From Paraburkholderia hospita (GTDB lineage Bacteria > Pseudomonadota > Gammaproteobacteria > Burkholderiales > Burkholderiaceae): 64,000 nucleotides of DNA. The notes beneath the pieces were generated by a model that saw nothing but the letters and a program-made list of their open reading frames with translations, did not search any database and was not told the DNA's origin. Location: the NCBI RefSeq assembly GCF_002902965.1, contig NZ_CP026110.1:1-64000 (forward strand), in the 5' to 3' direction. Positions 54,947 through 63,160 of the stretch are shown here, piece after piece (the first letter of the stretch is position 1; the number at the start of each line of letters is the position of its first letter). The translations under genes were made by a program, and so were the position numbers.

Positions 54947-55506
54947 CAATATGCGGGCTTCAGCTCGACGCTCTCCTGCCATAGCCGCGCCCACTCGGCC
55001 CCGTACCGATCTGCGAGCGGTTTCGCGTTCCACAGGACCAGTGCGTTCTCCGCATTCCGGTTCGCGGCCGCCGACGAGTAGTTGAACGAGCCGGTCTCCA
55101 CGTGAAGTCCGTCGATCACCATGAACTTGTCGTGCGTCGCCTCGTATCGGTCGTTCAACCGCACAGGCACACCCTGGTTCGCGAGGAACCACACAGCCGA
55201 ATAACTCTTCGCGTTCTGCCCGCGATCGGCAACGACGGCGACCTTCACCCCGCGGCGATGCGCGGCCAGCAATGCGGTCGCGATCGGTTTGCTCGTGAAG
55301 CTGTACGCAACGACAACAATCGACGAGCGCGCGCTGCCGATCGCCTGCAGCACGACGTCCAGTGCGCTCGCAGGGCCGACGGCCGGCGAAAACCCGAGGT
55401 CATACGCAGCGCCGGCGGGCAGCGCTTGCGCTGCGATCGCGCCCTGCGCCGCAACGGCGATCGCGGCAGCGGCGACCCAGCGCCGAAGGAAGCGAGAGTT
55501 CATCAT
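54946..55506 (-). CDS. Exported phospholipase-D-family nuclease
   Basis: A 186-residue protein with a signal peptide (RRWVAAAAIAVAAQGAIAA) and one HKD motif, HDKFMVIDGLHVETGSFNYS. This matches the Nuc-type endonucleases found in plasmid transfer regions (for example pKM101 Nuc), which act as dimers in the periplasm. The ATG at 55506 has a GGGGAGC site. Last gene of the reverse transfer operon. Confidence 0.85.
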   Translation of the reverse strand: MMNSRFLRRWVAAAAIAVAAQGAIAAQALPAGAAYDLGFSPAVGPASALDVVLQAIGSARSSIVVVAYSFTSKPIATALLAAHRRGVKVAVVADRGQNAKSYSAVWFLANQGVPVRLNDRYEATHDKFMVIDGLHVETGSFNYSSAAANRNAENALVLWNAKPLADRYGAEWARLWQESVELKPAY

Positions 55507-55523
55507 GTTCAGGCTCCCCAGCG

Positions 55524-56888
55524 TCAGAACCGCACCTGGCGGAACGATGCGGACTGTCCTTTTTCCAGCATCCGCACAGCGCCCGTTTCCTGCGGCTTCA
55601 GGTACTTCAGATCCTTGACCTCGATCTTCAGCTTGCGCGCCGCTTCGTCCCAATCGGCCGTGGCCAGGTTCAGCAGCAGCAGCGTGCCGGCGTTCTTTAT
55701 GAAGTCGGACGAGAAGTGTGCCGGTGACTGGCCCGCGAGCAGGATCGCGAGGCCGAACTTGCGCATCTCGTTCACGACCACGTTGATCGGGTTGCTCGCA
55801 TCCTCGTCGTTGAACTTCTTCGACTCGTCGAGCACGATCAGCCGACGCAGCTTACCGCCCGACTCGCCGCGTTGCATCATCTCGCGGATGATCGCGCGCA
55901 TGCGAAAGCGCACGAACATCTTCAGCTCGTCCTCGGACTGCGCGAGCGGTTTGAGAATGTAGCGACGCACGCGGGCGTTGCCGAAGGGCGGGGGATTCGG
56001 ATTGAAGATGCCGGTCGCATTCAGGTTTTCAAGCCGCGTGATGACGCTCAACAGCACATCCTTGCTGTTGTACTTCATCGCCTCTTCGAACTCGCGGCCG
56101 TTCTCCAGACTGTTCAAAAAGTTGGCATGCGTGTCGAACGCCTTGGCCTTCGCCGTCTCCATCCGCTTCTGCAGGCGCTCCATGTCTTCGTCGTCTTTCG
56201 CGCCACTCTTCGCGAGCTTCGTGCGAAGTTGGTTCACCGCGGCCATTGAACGACAGTATTCATCGAACGCGCTGAGCGCTGCCCGTCCGTTGTCCTTGTC
56301 CTCGATACCCATCCACAGCGCCTTGAGCTTCCGTTTCGCAAAGCCAATCACGTCACTCAGTGTCGGGTACACCTCGCGCAGGCCTGACCAGTTGCGAGCC
56401 TCCATCATCTCCCGGATCTCGGCCTCCGACGCTTCGCGTCGCGCCCACGAACGCGGATTGTCGGAGAAGATGCCCTTCATCATGTACGAGTCGGTCAGCA
56501 GGTGTCGAAGCACGCCCTCTTGATTGCCGCCGAGCTGGCGTGCCGTGCTGTTGATCGCCTCGATCACGTCGTTGACCGCGCGGCGCACACCGCCGTAGTG
56601 CGGATCGGTGTTCAGCACGAGCGGGTTGTATCCGTAACGGGTTGCCTCGCTGAACATCACCGTCTTCGCGCCCTCGATCTCAATGTCACCGTGGTAGTCG
56701 AAGATGTCGATCTCCACGTCGTCGGGCATGCCCGTGACGAACTGGCGAATCCAATGCGTCTTGCCTGCGCCCGACGTTCCGGCGACGCCGACGTGATGAT
56801 TCGACACCTGCGCTTCGCGCCAGTAGACCGGGAGTTTTACATTCTCGCGGAGCTTCCAAAAGTCATGACCTATGAGGATTTGCGACAT
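55524..56888 (-). CDS. HerA/VirB4-like ATPase of the transfer operon
   Basis: A 454-residue ATPase with Walker A AGTSGAGKTH at about residues 36-45 and Walker B RLIVLDESKKF near residue 362. The C-terminal GQSPAHFSSDFIKNAGT is typical of the HerA/FtsK-like DUF87 group. No membrane segment. It lies between the coupling protein and the nuclease, so a role in DNA transfer or assembly is likely. I cannot match it to a named IncI protein. Confidence 0.75.
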   Translation of the reverse strand: MSQILIGHDFWKLRENVKLPVYWREAQVSNHHVGVAGTSGAGKTHWIRQFVTGMPDDVEIDIFDYHGDIEIEGAKTVMFSEATRYGYNPLVLNTDPHYGGVRRAVNDVIEAINSTARQLGGNQEGVLRHLLTDSYMMKGIFSDNPRSWARREASEAEIREMMEARNWSGLREVYPTLSDVIGFAKRKLKALWMGIEDKDNGRAALSAFDEYCRSMAAVNQLRTKLAKSGAKDDEDMERLQKRMETAKAKAFDTHANFLNSLENGREFEEAMKYNSKDVLLSVITRLENLNATGIFNPNPPPFGNARVRRYILKPLAQSEDELKMFVRFRMRAIIREMMQRGESGGKLRRLIVLDESKKFNDEDASNPINVVVNEMRKFGLAILLAGQSPAHFSSDFIKNAGTLLLLNLATADWDEAARKLKIEVKDLKYLKPQETGAVRMLEKGQSASFRQVRF

Positions 56889-56899
56889 TGTTTCGTTCC

Positions 56900-59116
56900 T
56901 TATTCATCGAAGGCGGATTCGGGTATGTCGTCGTCATCATCCATCGGCATCAGCTCGATAGGGTCGTCGTGACGCGGCTCATGCATGTACCCGGAACGGC
57001 CGGCTGCCTCGGCCTCTTTCATCGCCTTGCGTGCAGCTTCAAAAAGGACAATCCCGCGCTCCGTCGGCGTAACCTCGAAGCGCTGGATGTCGTTCATGTG
57101 GGCGACCGCACCCACTACCGCCGACAGGATCGGATCGTCCAGCGACGGGTAATACGGTTTCTCGCTCCGACGGAGCTGCGCAAAGATGTAGTCGGCCGAA
57201 TGCACGTCTGCGCTGCTGACCTTCTCGGCGCTACGCGGCAGACGCTTGAACTGCGGCCGTTCGATCTGCAGGAAGCGGTTGATACGCGCCCGGAGCTTCG
57301 ACGTCTTTTTGTGCTCGTCCGGGATGTAGTACGACGCGCACGGCACCACGGCGTCCTTGAAGATCACCATGCCTTCGCCAGCGTTGAGCTTCTTCAGCTC
57401 GTTCAGCGTGATCTTTTCGCGACGCTCGACGCTCGATTGCGCCTGCGCCTGGTTCGACGTCGTGAACGTGCCCATCGTCGCATCGTGACCTGACAGAACG
57501 CTGAAATACGCGTCGCCACCGGCTTTCTTGATGAGCTCGAACGTGTCTTCCGGGTCCTCGAGCGCGAGCGTCCACTTCACCTTCGTGTTCGCGATCATCG
57601 AGGCCGATTCTTCGCTTGCCTCCCCGCGCTTGAGGCCCTGCACGTCCTGTACCGCGGCAATCATCATGAAGCCCAGCGAACGGGCCTGAGCGAACATGAC
57701 CGCGATGCCCTCGGCGAAGTAATAGGCAAGCTCGTCGCTGATGATGACCGACGGGTTCGGCGCGTTCGTTGCCTTCGCATCCAGCACTTCCGCCTTCGTG
57801 CCTTCGAGCCGGTAGCCGAGGTTCTGCGCCATCATCAAGCGGATCGACGAGATGTACAGCTTGCCGAGCGACGCTGCCTCAGACGCCGATTTCTCCAGCG
57901 AAGGGATCATCACGACGAGCAGCCGGTTGTTCAGCAGCACGTCGAGCATGTCGATCTCGGGGTACTTATCGGCGAAGATGAAGCCATACGTGTCCATCAT
58001 CATCGACAGCGTGCGAGCGAACTGCCCGGTCAGATAGCCGTGCTGGTTGAACACTTCCGGGTCCCACTGCGTAGGATCGTGCGCCTGCGCCGGGTTGAAA
58101 CCGGGCAGGCCGGTCTCGAAGTACGCCTTGATCGGCAGGAACGCCAGTTCGGGGATCTTGCCTTCGCGGCCTTCGATATAGAACTGCACTAGGTTCTGCA
58201 GCGCGAGGTAATGGCGGATCACTCCAATCGAAATGTCCAGCTCGCCCTTCGCTCGCTTGTAGCAGAGCGTGCGGAGCAGGGCGTCGATCATGTTCAGCGC
58301 CTTCTGTTGCCACTGCGCGCCGTCGCCGCTTGCACGCGGCAGCAGCGATGCCATCAATTGCAGCAGGAAGTCGGCAGAGCCGTCGCCGAACGAGTTCATC
58401 GAGTTCGACTGCGCGAGCACCGCACGGCCAGCAAAGCGGCCGAGCTCTTCGTCCACGATGCGCTGGAACGGGTCCATGCCACCGGTGAGGTAATTCAGGA
58501 TCAGGAAGTCATCCTCGCGGCCGTGACGGCGCGACAACGACCATAAGCAGAAGGCGAGATTCGAGTCCGCCTTGCCGTCCCCATAGCAGGCCCCTGAGCC
58601 CCAGCAAATCGCGTTGTGGAACGTGCCCATCAACCCTTCGCTTTTGCCGCTACCCGTGGTTCCGACCTCGAACATGTGCGTGCGCGCGTCCGAGTTCGTC
58701 AACCAGAGTTCACGGCCCTGATCGTGCAGGTTGCGCGATCGCAGGAAGCCAAGATAGAGAATGCCGCCGGCGACGAGATACTTGCGCAGGGTCTTCGAGC
58801 GTCGCACGAAGCCCCACAGCATGTTCTCTTCGACGAGTTCCTCGTAGTAGTCGGTACGATCGAGCCCGCCGACATCTTTCGGCATGCGCAGCGGCATCTG
58901 GAATTTCTGGTCCTGAAACGACATGACCATCATCCAGAGCAGAATGACCCATACCGGCCACAGCGCAGGCAGATAGACCTGCAGGCCGATGAACAGCACC
59001 AGGAAGTTGCGGAACGTCGACGGCCGGTAGAGCGCAGCGAAAAACCGCTGCTCGGCGCTGCGGGTGTCGACTGTCAGTCTCGCCGAGTCGATCTCGTGAT
59101 TCGGGTCCAATGCCAT
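56900..59116 (-). CDS. trbC: TrbC/DotL-like coupling protein
   Basis: A 738-residue type IV coupling protein of the IncI TrbC/DotL type. Two N-terminal membrane segments (about 36-66) are followed by Walker A VGTTGSGKS at 151-159 and Walker B SVIISDELAYYF near residue 455. The C-terminus is acidic (DDDDDIPESAFDE). It recruits the relaxase-DNA complex to the channel. Its ATG overlaps no gene; primase ends 53 bp upstream. Confidence 0.9.
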   Translation of the reverse strand: MALDPNHEIDSARLTVDTRSAEQRFFAALYRPSTFRNFLVLFIGLQVYLPALWPVWVILLWMMVMSFQDQKFQMPLRMPKDVGGLDRTDYYEELVEENMLWGFVRRSKTLRKYLVAGGILYLGFLRSRNLHDQGRELWLTNSDARTHMFEVGTTGSGKSEGLMGTFHNAICWGSGACYGDGKADSNLAFCLWSLSRRHGREDDFLILNYLTGGMDPFQRIVDEELGRFAGRAVLAQSNSMNSFGDGSADFLLQLMASLLPRASGDGAQWQQKALNMIDALLRTLCYKRAKGELDISIGVIRHYLALQNLVQFYIEGREGKIPELAFLPIKAYFETGLPGFNPAQAHDPTQWDPEVFNQHGYLTGQFARTLSMMMDTYGFIFADKYPEIDMLDVLLNNRLLVVMIPSLEKSASEAASLGKLYISSIRLMMAQNLGYRLEGTKAEVLDAKATNAPNPSVIISDELAYYFAEGIAVMFAQARSLGFMMIAAVQDVQGLKRGEASEESASMIANTKVKWTLALEDPEDTFELIKKAGGDAYFSVLSGHDATMGTFTTSNQAQAQSSVERREKITLNELKKLNAGEGMVIFKDAVVPCASYYIPDEHKKTSKLRARINRFLQIERPQFKRLPRSAEKVSSADVHSADYIFAQLRRSEKPYYPSLDDPILSAVVGAVAHMNDIQRFEVTPTERGIVLFEAARKAMKEAEAAGRSGYMHEPRHDDPIELMPMDDDDDIPESAFDE

Positions 59117-59168
59117 CAGACTGCCTCCCGCTTCAACAGATATTCGTGTGCCATGAAAGATCGTCCCG

Positions 59169-60449
59169 TCAGTCCAATGCGACGCCGATGATTTCCTCGA
59201 GCTTCGCCTTCATTGCACGGCCGAACAGCTCGGCGTGCTGGATTCGCGCGAGGATTGCTTTTGCCTTCTCGGCGGCCTTGACCTGACTTTCTGGCACGTT
59301 TCGGTCGAGCCCGTGAGCCACGTAGTCGGCAAGGAACGCACTCAGAGGCACAGCCTGTTCCGTCGCGGCGTGCCATGCTTCAAGTCCGTGCGACCGCACG
59401 AAGCTATCGGGATCTTCGTCGTCGGGAAGAAACAGGAAGCGCGCCGACTTGCCGTCCTTCATCTCGTCGAGCAGCACGGCTGCGGCCGCGAGCGCGGCCT
59501 TGCGTCCCGCCGCGTCGCCGTCGAACGCGAACACGATCGTGTCCGCGTGGACCAGTAGCCGGCGCACCTGCAGGTTGGTCAGCGCCGTGCCCATCGGCGC
59601 GACAGCGCGCTCGTCGCCGGCCTGGTGCAGGCTGATGACGTCGAAATAGCCTTCCACGATCACGGCAACTCGCCCGCTGCGGATCGCCGGCTTCGCAAGA
59701 TGCAGCGCGTACAGCTCGCGGCCCTTGTGAAAGATCTCGGTCTCCGGGCAATTGATGTACTTCGGCGTCTTGTCGGGCTTCTCGATCATCGAACGACCGG
59801 CGAACCCGACGAGGTTTCCGGTTTCGTTATGGATCGGGAACATGATGCGATGGCGAAAGCGGTCGTAGATCTCGCCGTCGTCGCGTTGCGCGGCAAGCCC
59901 GGAGGCCAGCAGCGCATCGCGACTCGTCGAGCCAGCCATCAGCTCGACGACGCCCTTCGCGACAACGCCCAACCCGAAGCGATCGATCGTCGAGGCCGTC
60001 AGTGCGCGCTTCTCCTCGAGGTAGGCGCGCGCGGCCGGACTCTTCGCCAAGCCACGCGAAAACACCCGCGCGGCCTCTTTCAGCGCCTGATAGAGCGTGG
60101 CGAGGCGCTTGCGCTGCGCCTTATCCTCGTCGCTGTCCCGATCCTCGACGGGCAGGGGAATGCCGCAGACCCCGGCCAGATGCACCACAGCGTCGTGAAA
60201 CGACATGTGATGCTTGTTCCGCATCCACTCGATCGCATCGCCGCGCGCACCGCATCCCCAGCACCGATACGTGTGCTTGTCGGGCGACACGTGGAATGAA
60301 GGCGTCTTCTCTTCGTGGAACGGGCAACACGCGACAAAGCTCTGACCGGCGCGTTTGAGTTTCACGTCACGTTCAATCAGCGCCGGCAGATCGGTCTCGC
60401 TTCGGAGACGGTCCAGAAAGTCATCGCCGAACCGGATGTACTTGGCCAT
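59169..60449 (-). CDS. DnaG-type DNA primase
   Basis: A 426-residue primase. The CHC2 zinc finger is C42-x2-H45...C63-x2-C66, the DnaG core with Toprim follows (VIVEGYFDVISL near residue 255, VFAFDGDAAG near 303). No helicase-binding domain is seen, so it is shorter than chromosomal DnaG. Plasmid primases make primers on the transferred strand in the recipient. The ATG at 60449 leaves 8 bp to the preceding gene. Confidence 0.92.
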   Translation of the reverse strand: MAKYIRFGDDFLDRLRSETDLPALIERDVKLKRAGQSFVACCPFHEEKTPSFHVSPDKHTYRCWGCGARGDAIEWMRNKHHMSFHDAVVHLAGVCGIPLPVEDRDSDEDKAQRKRLATLYQALKEAARVFSRGLAKSPAARAYLEEKRALTASTIDRFGLGVVAKGVVELMAGSTSRDALLASGLAAQRDDGEIYDRFRHRIMFPIHNETGNLVGFAGRSMIEKPDKTPKYINCPETEIFHKGRELYALHLAKPAIRSGRVAVIVEGYFDVISLHQAGDERAVAPMGTALTNLQVRRLLVHADTIVFAFDGDAAGRKAALAAAAVLLDEMKDGKSARFLFLPDDEDPDSFVRSHGLEAWHAATEQAVPLSAFLADYVAHGLDRNVPESQVKAAEKAKAILARIQHAELFGRAMKAKLEEIIGVALD

Positions 60450-60457
60450 GCTGCCCC

Positions 60458-61420
60458 TTACTTGCTTGCCGTCGTCGCGGTCGACATCCACTGATTGATC
60501 GCGTCCGCCGTGTTCGGAATCGAGTCGGGCGTTTGCTCGCCGGCCGCATTGATGATGGTCGGCGTGCCGAGGAACCGCATTACGCGGAACATCTTGTCGT
60601 TCCGGGCAACCGCATCCGTACCCTCGGCGCATTCGGCGTTCGGAAGATCGTCACCCTGCACGATCTTCTTCCACAACGCGCCGCGTGCGTCGGGCTTTGC
60701 ACACATGAGCTTCGCCGTGCGATGCGACGACGCTTCGCCGCCGATAACCGTCACCGGGAAGATGTAGATCGTGTAATCCTTCGCGAGCTTGTCGAGCTCC
60801 GGTTCGAGATCCTGGCAGTGCGGGCAGGACGGATCGGAGAACACGTACAGCGTGCCCTTGCTGCCCTTCGACAACTGGACGGCGTACTTGCCCGACTTCG
60901 CGCCGTCTGCCATCGCGAGAGCCAGTTCGGCGGGAGAGGCCACCGCCGGCCGCGCGATGGGCGGCTGCGCCGCGGCGGTGCCCAAATTGCTGGGCAGCGG
61001 CACCATCGGCGCTGCACCCGCCGCGCCGATGCCGCCCGCCGAGCCGCCCACCGAGCCGCCCACCGCGCGCGTCGCCGCCATGTTGATCCCGAGCGCGAGG
61101 ACGGCCACCGTCAGGGGCGCGAAGCCCCATTTCACCGCCGCTTTCCAGTAGCCCGCGAATCGCCGCACGCGTGCATAGCGCTTCAACGCCGCCTGCAGGT
61201 TATGAAACGCCGTGTTCGCGAGCGGCTCGCTCGAAAAGCGCTCGACGACAAACGCCTCGCCGGCGCCATCGTGATAGCGCGCCTCGATCGTGTTTCCCGA
61301 CCGAATGAACGTCACGCCCTGATCGAGCCGCAGCGTGCTGACATGCTGCAACTCCCCGGTGCTGCCAAACTGCACAAGCAGCGATTTCTCGAACGGCCGA
61401 ATGATGTCGTTGCTCTTCAC
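60458..61420 (-). CDS. trbB: TrbB-like DsbC-type thiol protein
   Basis: A 320-residue protein. The cytoplasmic N-terminal ~100 residues are followed by one membrane segment (about 109-126) and a Gly/Ala/Pro linker. The C-terminal thioredoxin fold has the active site CPHC (SDPSCPHCQDLEPEL near residue 205) and cis-Pro region GTPTIINA. It probably acts in the periplasm as a disulphide isomerase for channel proteins, as TrbB of IncI plasmids. 3 bp from trbA. Confidence 0.85.
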   Translation of the reverse strand: MKSNDIIRPFEKSLLVQFGSTGELQHVSTLRLDQGVTFIRSGNTIEARYHDGAGEAFVVERFSSEPLANTAFHNLQAALKRYARVRRFAGYWKAAVKWGFAPLTVAVLALGINMAATRAVGGSVGGSAGGIGAAGAAPMVPLPSNLGTAAAQPPIARPAVASPAELALAMADGAKSGKYAVQLSKGSKGTLYVFSDPSCPHCQDLEPELDKLAKDYTIYIFPVTVIGGEASSHRTAKLMCAKPDARGALWKKIVQGDDLPNAECAEGTDAVARNDKMFRVMRFLGTPTIINAAGEQTPDSIPNTADAINQWMSTATTASK

Positions 61421-61423
61421 GGA

Positions 61424-62551
61424 TTACTCCTTGTTCTTGCGCGGGGCCATAAGGCCGACTTTGATGAGGTAGGCTTCCACGCCATCGACCGCATCGTCGA
61501 CGTGGGGCTCGGTGAGCCGATAGCCGCTGTCAAACGCGAAGTCTTCCCACAGGGTCTGCGTGAAGACTGCGGCCGATTCGAGAAAGGGCGTTTTGCGGCC
61601 CGTGGTGTTGAGGGCGTACCAGAGTCCCCGGTCCATACCCTTGAGCCAGCGGAAATGGGATGACGGCAGCTTGCCCGAGCCCTGCGCCGCCTTGTGCATG
61701 GCGTGCAACAGCGTGCGCGGGTAGGGATGCTTTTCGAGCCATCGCTGCGCTTCGGGATGCTGGGCATATTTCGCGAACGGCTTGTTCGCGATCGACAGGT
61801 CGGGGTATCCCTTCTTACCGTTCCACGTATGCTTGTGGCACGAACGGTTCAGCGCATCGAGCAGATCCTGCGCCTTACCGCCATCCTTCCCGTCGGCGAG
61901 CAGCCGCGTGCCGAAGATCGCGAACATCGCTTTCTCCTGCGGTTTCAGCTCGTCCAGCGACTTCACGGGCTGACCGAGATCCGCAACAAACAGGGCTCGG
62001 CAGCGCTCGCGGTCCAGTACGCCGTTCACCAGCAGACCGTGCTGCTCGACCCATTCCTCTGGATTGATCGAGCTCCGGTGTTCCTCCGGATCGACGTTCA
62101 GCAGCAACGTGTCCTTGTCGCCGTAATACAGCGACGGGATGATCGCCGGCGAGTGATTCGACATGATCCACGGCAGCGTCTGTACCGTGACTTTTCGCCG
62201 AGTTAGGTTCGCCTTGTGCTTCACCGCGAGCTTGATGCCCCGGATCGCCAGCAAGATCGGAATCCACACGAACAGGTAGCCAGCCCGGTTCATCATCGAG
62301 AGAAACTGATCGAATGACACAGTCGCTGGGCGCATGGCCAGATAGGCGACCTCCTGCTTCCATCGCCGGATCGCATCCGGCATGAACGGCCAATCGAGCG
62401 CCGACAGTTGATACCACGCGAGCTTGAGGCCGTAGTACACGATGTCGGCATGCGACGAGTACCACATGAACCAGCAGAAGCCCGCTGCGAGCCCGAGCAT
62501 CCCGAGATACACGAGGCCCATGTCGTCGCGCTTACCTTGCGTTGCACTCAT
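61424..62551 (-). CDS. trbA: TrbA/DotM (IcmP)-like coupling-complex protein
   Basis: A 375-residue protein with membrane segments at about 12-30 and 92-112, then a soluble domain (VNPEEHRSSINPEEWVEQHGL, FGTRLLADGKDGG). This is the layout of DotM/IcmP and TrbA, which bind DotL/TrbC in the inner membrane. The trbA-trbB-(primase)-trbC order is that of IncI plasmids with a primase gene added. Confidence 0.88.
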   Translation of the reverse strand: MSATQGKRDDMGLVYLGMLGLAAGFCWFMWYSSHADIVYYGLKLAWYQLSALDWPFMPDAIRRWKQEVAYLAMRPATVSFDQFLSMMNRAGYLFVWIPILLAIRGIKLAVKHKANLTRRKVTVQTLPWIMSNHSPAIIPSLYYGDKDTLLLNVDPEEHRSSINPEEWVEQHGLLVNGVLDRERCRALFVADLGQPVKSLDELKPQEKAMFAIFGTRLLADGKDGGKAQDLLDALNRSCHKHTWNGKKGYPDLSIANKPFAKYAQHPEAQRWLEKHPYPRTLLHAMHKAAQGSGKLPSSHFRWLKGMDRGLWYALNTTGRKTPFLESAAVFTQTLWEDFAFDSGYRLTEPHVDDAVDGVEAYLIKVGLMAPRKNKE

Positions 62552-62560
62552 GCGTCATCC

Positions 62561-63016
62561 TCAAAATTTCATCGAGTTGCGATAGACGCGCTCGATGTAC
62601 TGATACTTGTACTGCGGCGTGCGCGAGTGATAGTGCCCGACACCATCCCAAAAGCTGCCGCCCGCCTGGTTGATCTCGTAGCGCAGGATGTATGCGCCTG
62701 CGCGAACAGACCAACAGAAGTCGTCCGTAATCATCTGGCGCGTCACGCCAAACTGCGTTTCGAGACGCGTTGCCCACACGGTATTGATCTGCATCGGGCC
62801 ATAGTCCGCCGTCCCGTTCGTGTTCTTGCTCACCGTGCCGAGGCGGCCGCCCTCGGTCAGCCAGACGGCCAGCAGCCCACGCACCGGCAGCGTGTAATCG
62901 TTCGCGGCCTGAACAACACATGCCGGCACGGCCACGACGCCGGCTGTTGCAGACGCATGCGCTATATGCGCGACGGCCATCAGGCCGACGGCGGCACTGA
63001 CTCGCTTCAAAAGCAT
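62561..63016 (-). CDS. Lytic transglycosylase (PilT/VirB1-like)
   Basis: A 151-residue exported enzyme: signal peptide about residues 1-22, catalytic Glu in AVWLTEGG, and the fold motif TADYGPMQINTVW. It opens peptidoglycan for the transfer channel. First gene of the reverse transfer operon, divergent from topoisomerase III. Confidence 0.88.
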   Translation of the reverse strand: MLLKRVSAAVGLMAVAHIAHASATAGVVAVPACVVQAANDYTLPVRGLLAVWLTEGGRLGTVSKNTNGTADYGPMQINTVWATRLETQFGVTRQMITDDFCWSVRAGAYILRYEINQAGGSFWDGVGHYHSRTPQYKYQYIERVYRNSMKF

Positions 63017-63160
63017 TGGATCGTCCTTTCTCGGTGACTCATAATGCTATATACTTTTTTCGTATGGTAGCCATTCTACGGAAAAAGAGCAAGCGGCCGA
63101 ACGAGACGCGATCGGCGTCCTAAGCCGCTTGTAGCCGAGCAACTGAACCGAGGAAGGAAC
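63017..63160. promoter_or_regulatory. Divergent promoter region of the transfer operon and topB
   Basis: It contains TTTTCGTAT at 63057-63065, related to the motifs at 45964 and 52761, and AT-rich -10-like boxes (CATAAT/TATATAC) near 63040-63053. Confidence 0.5.
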
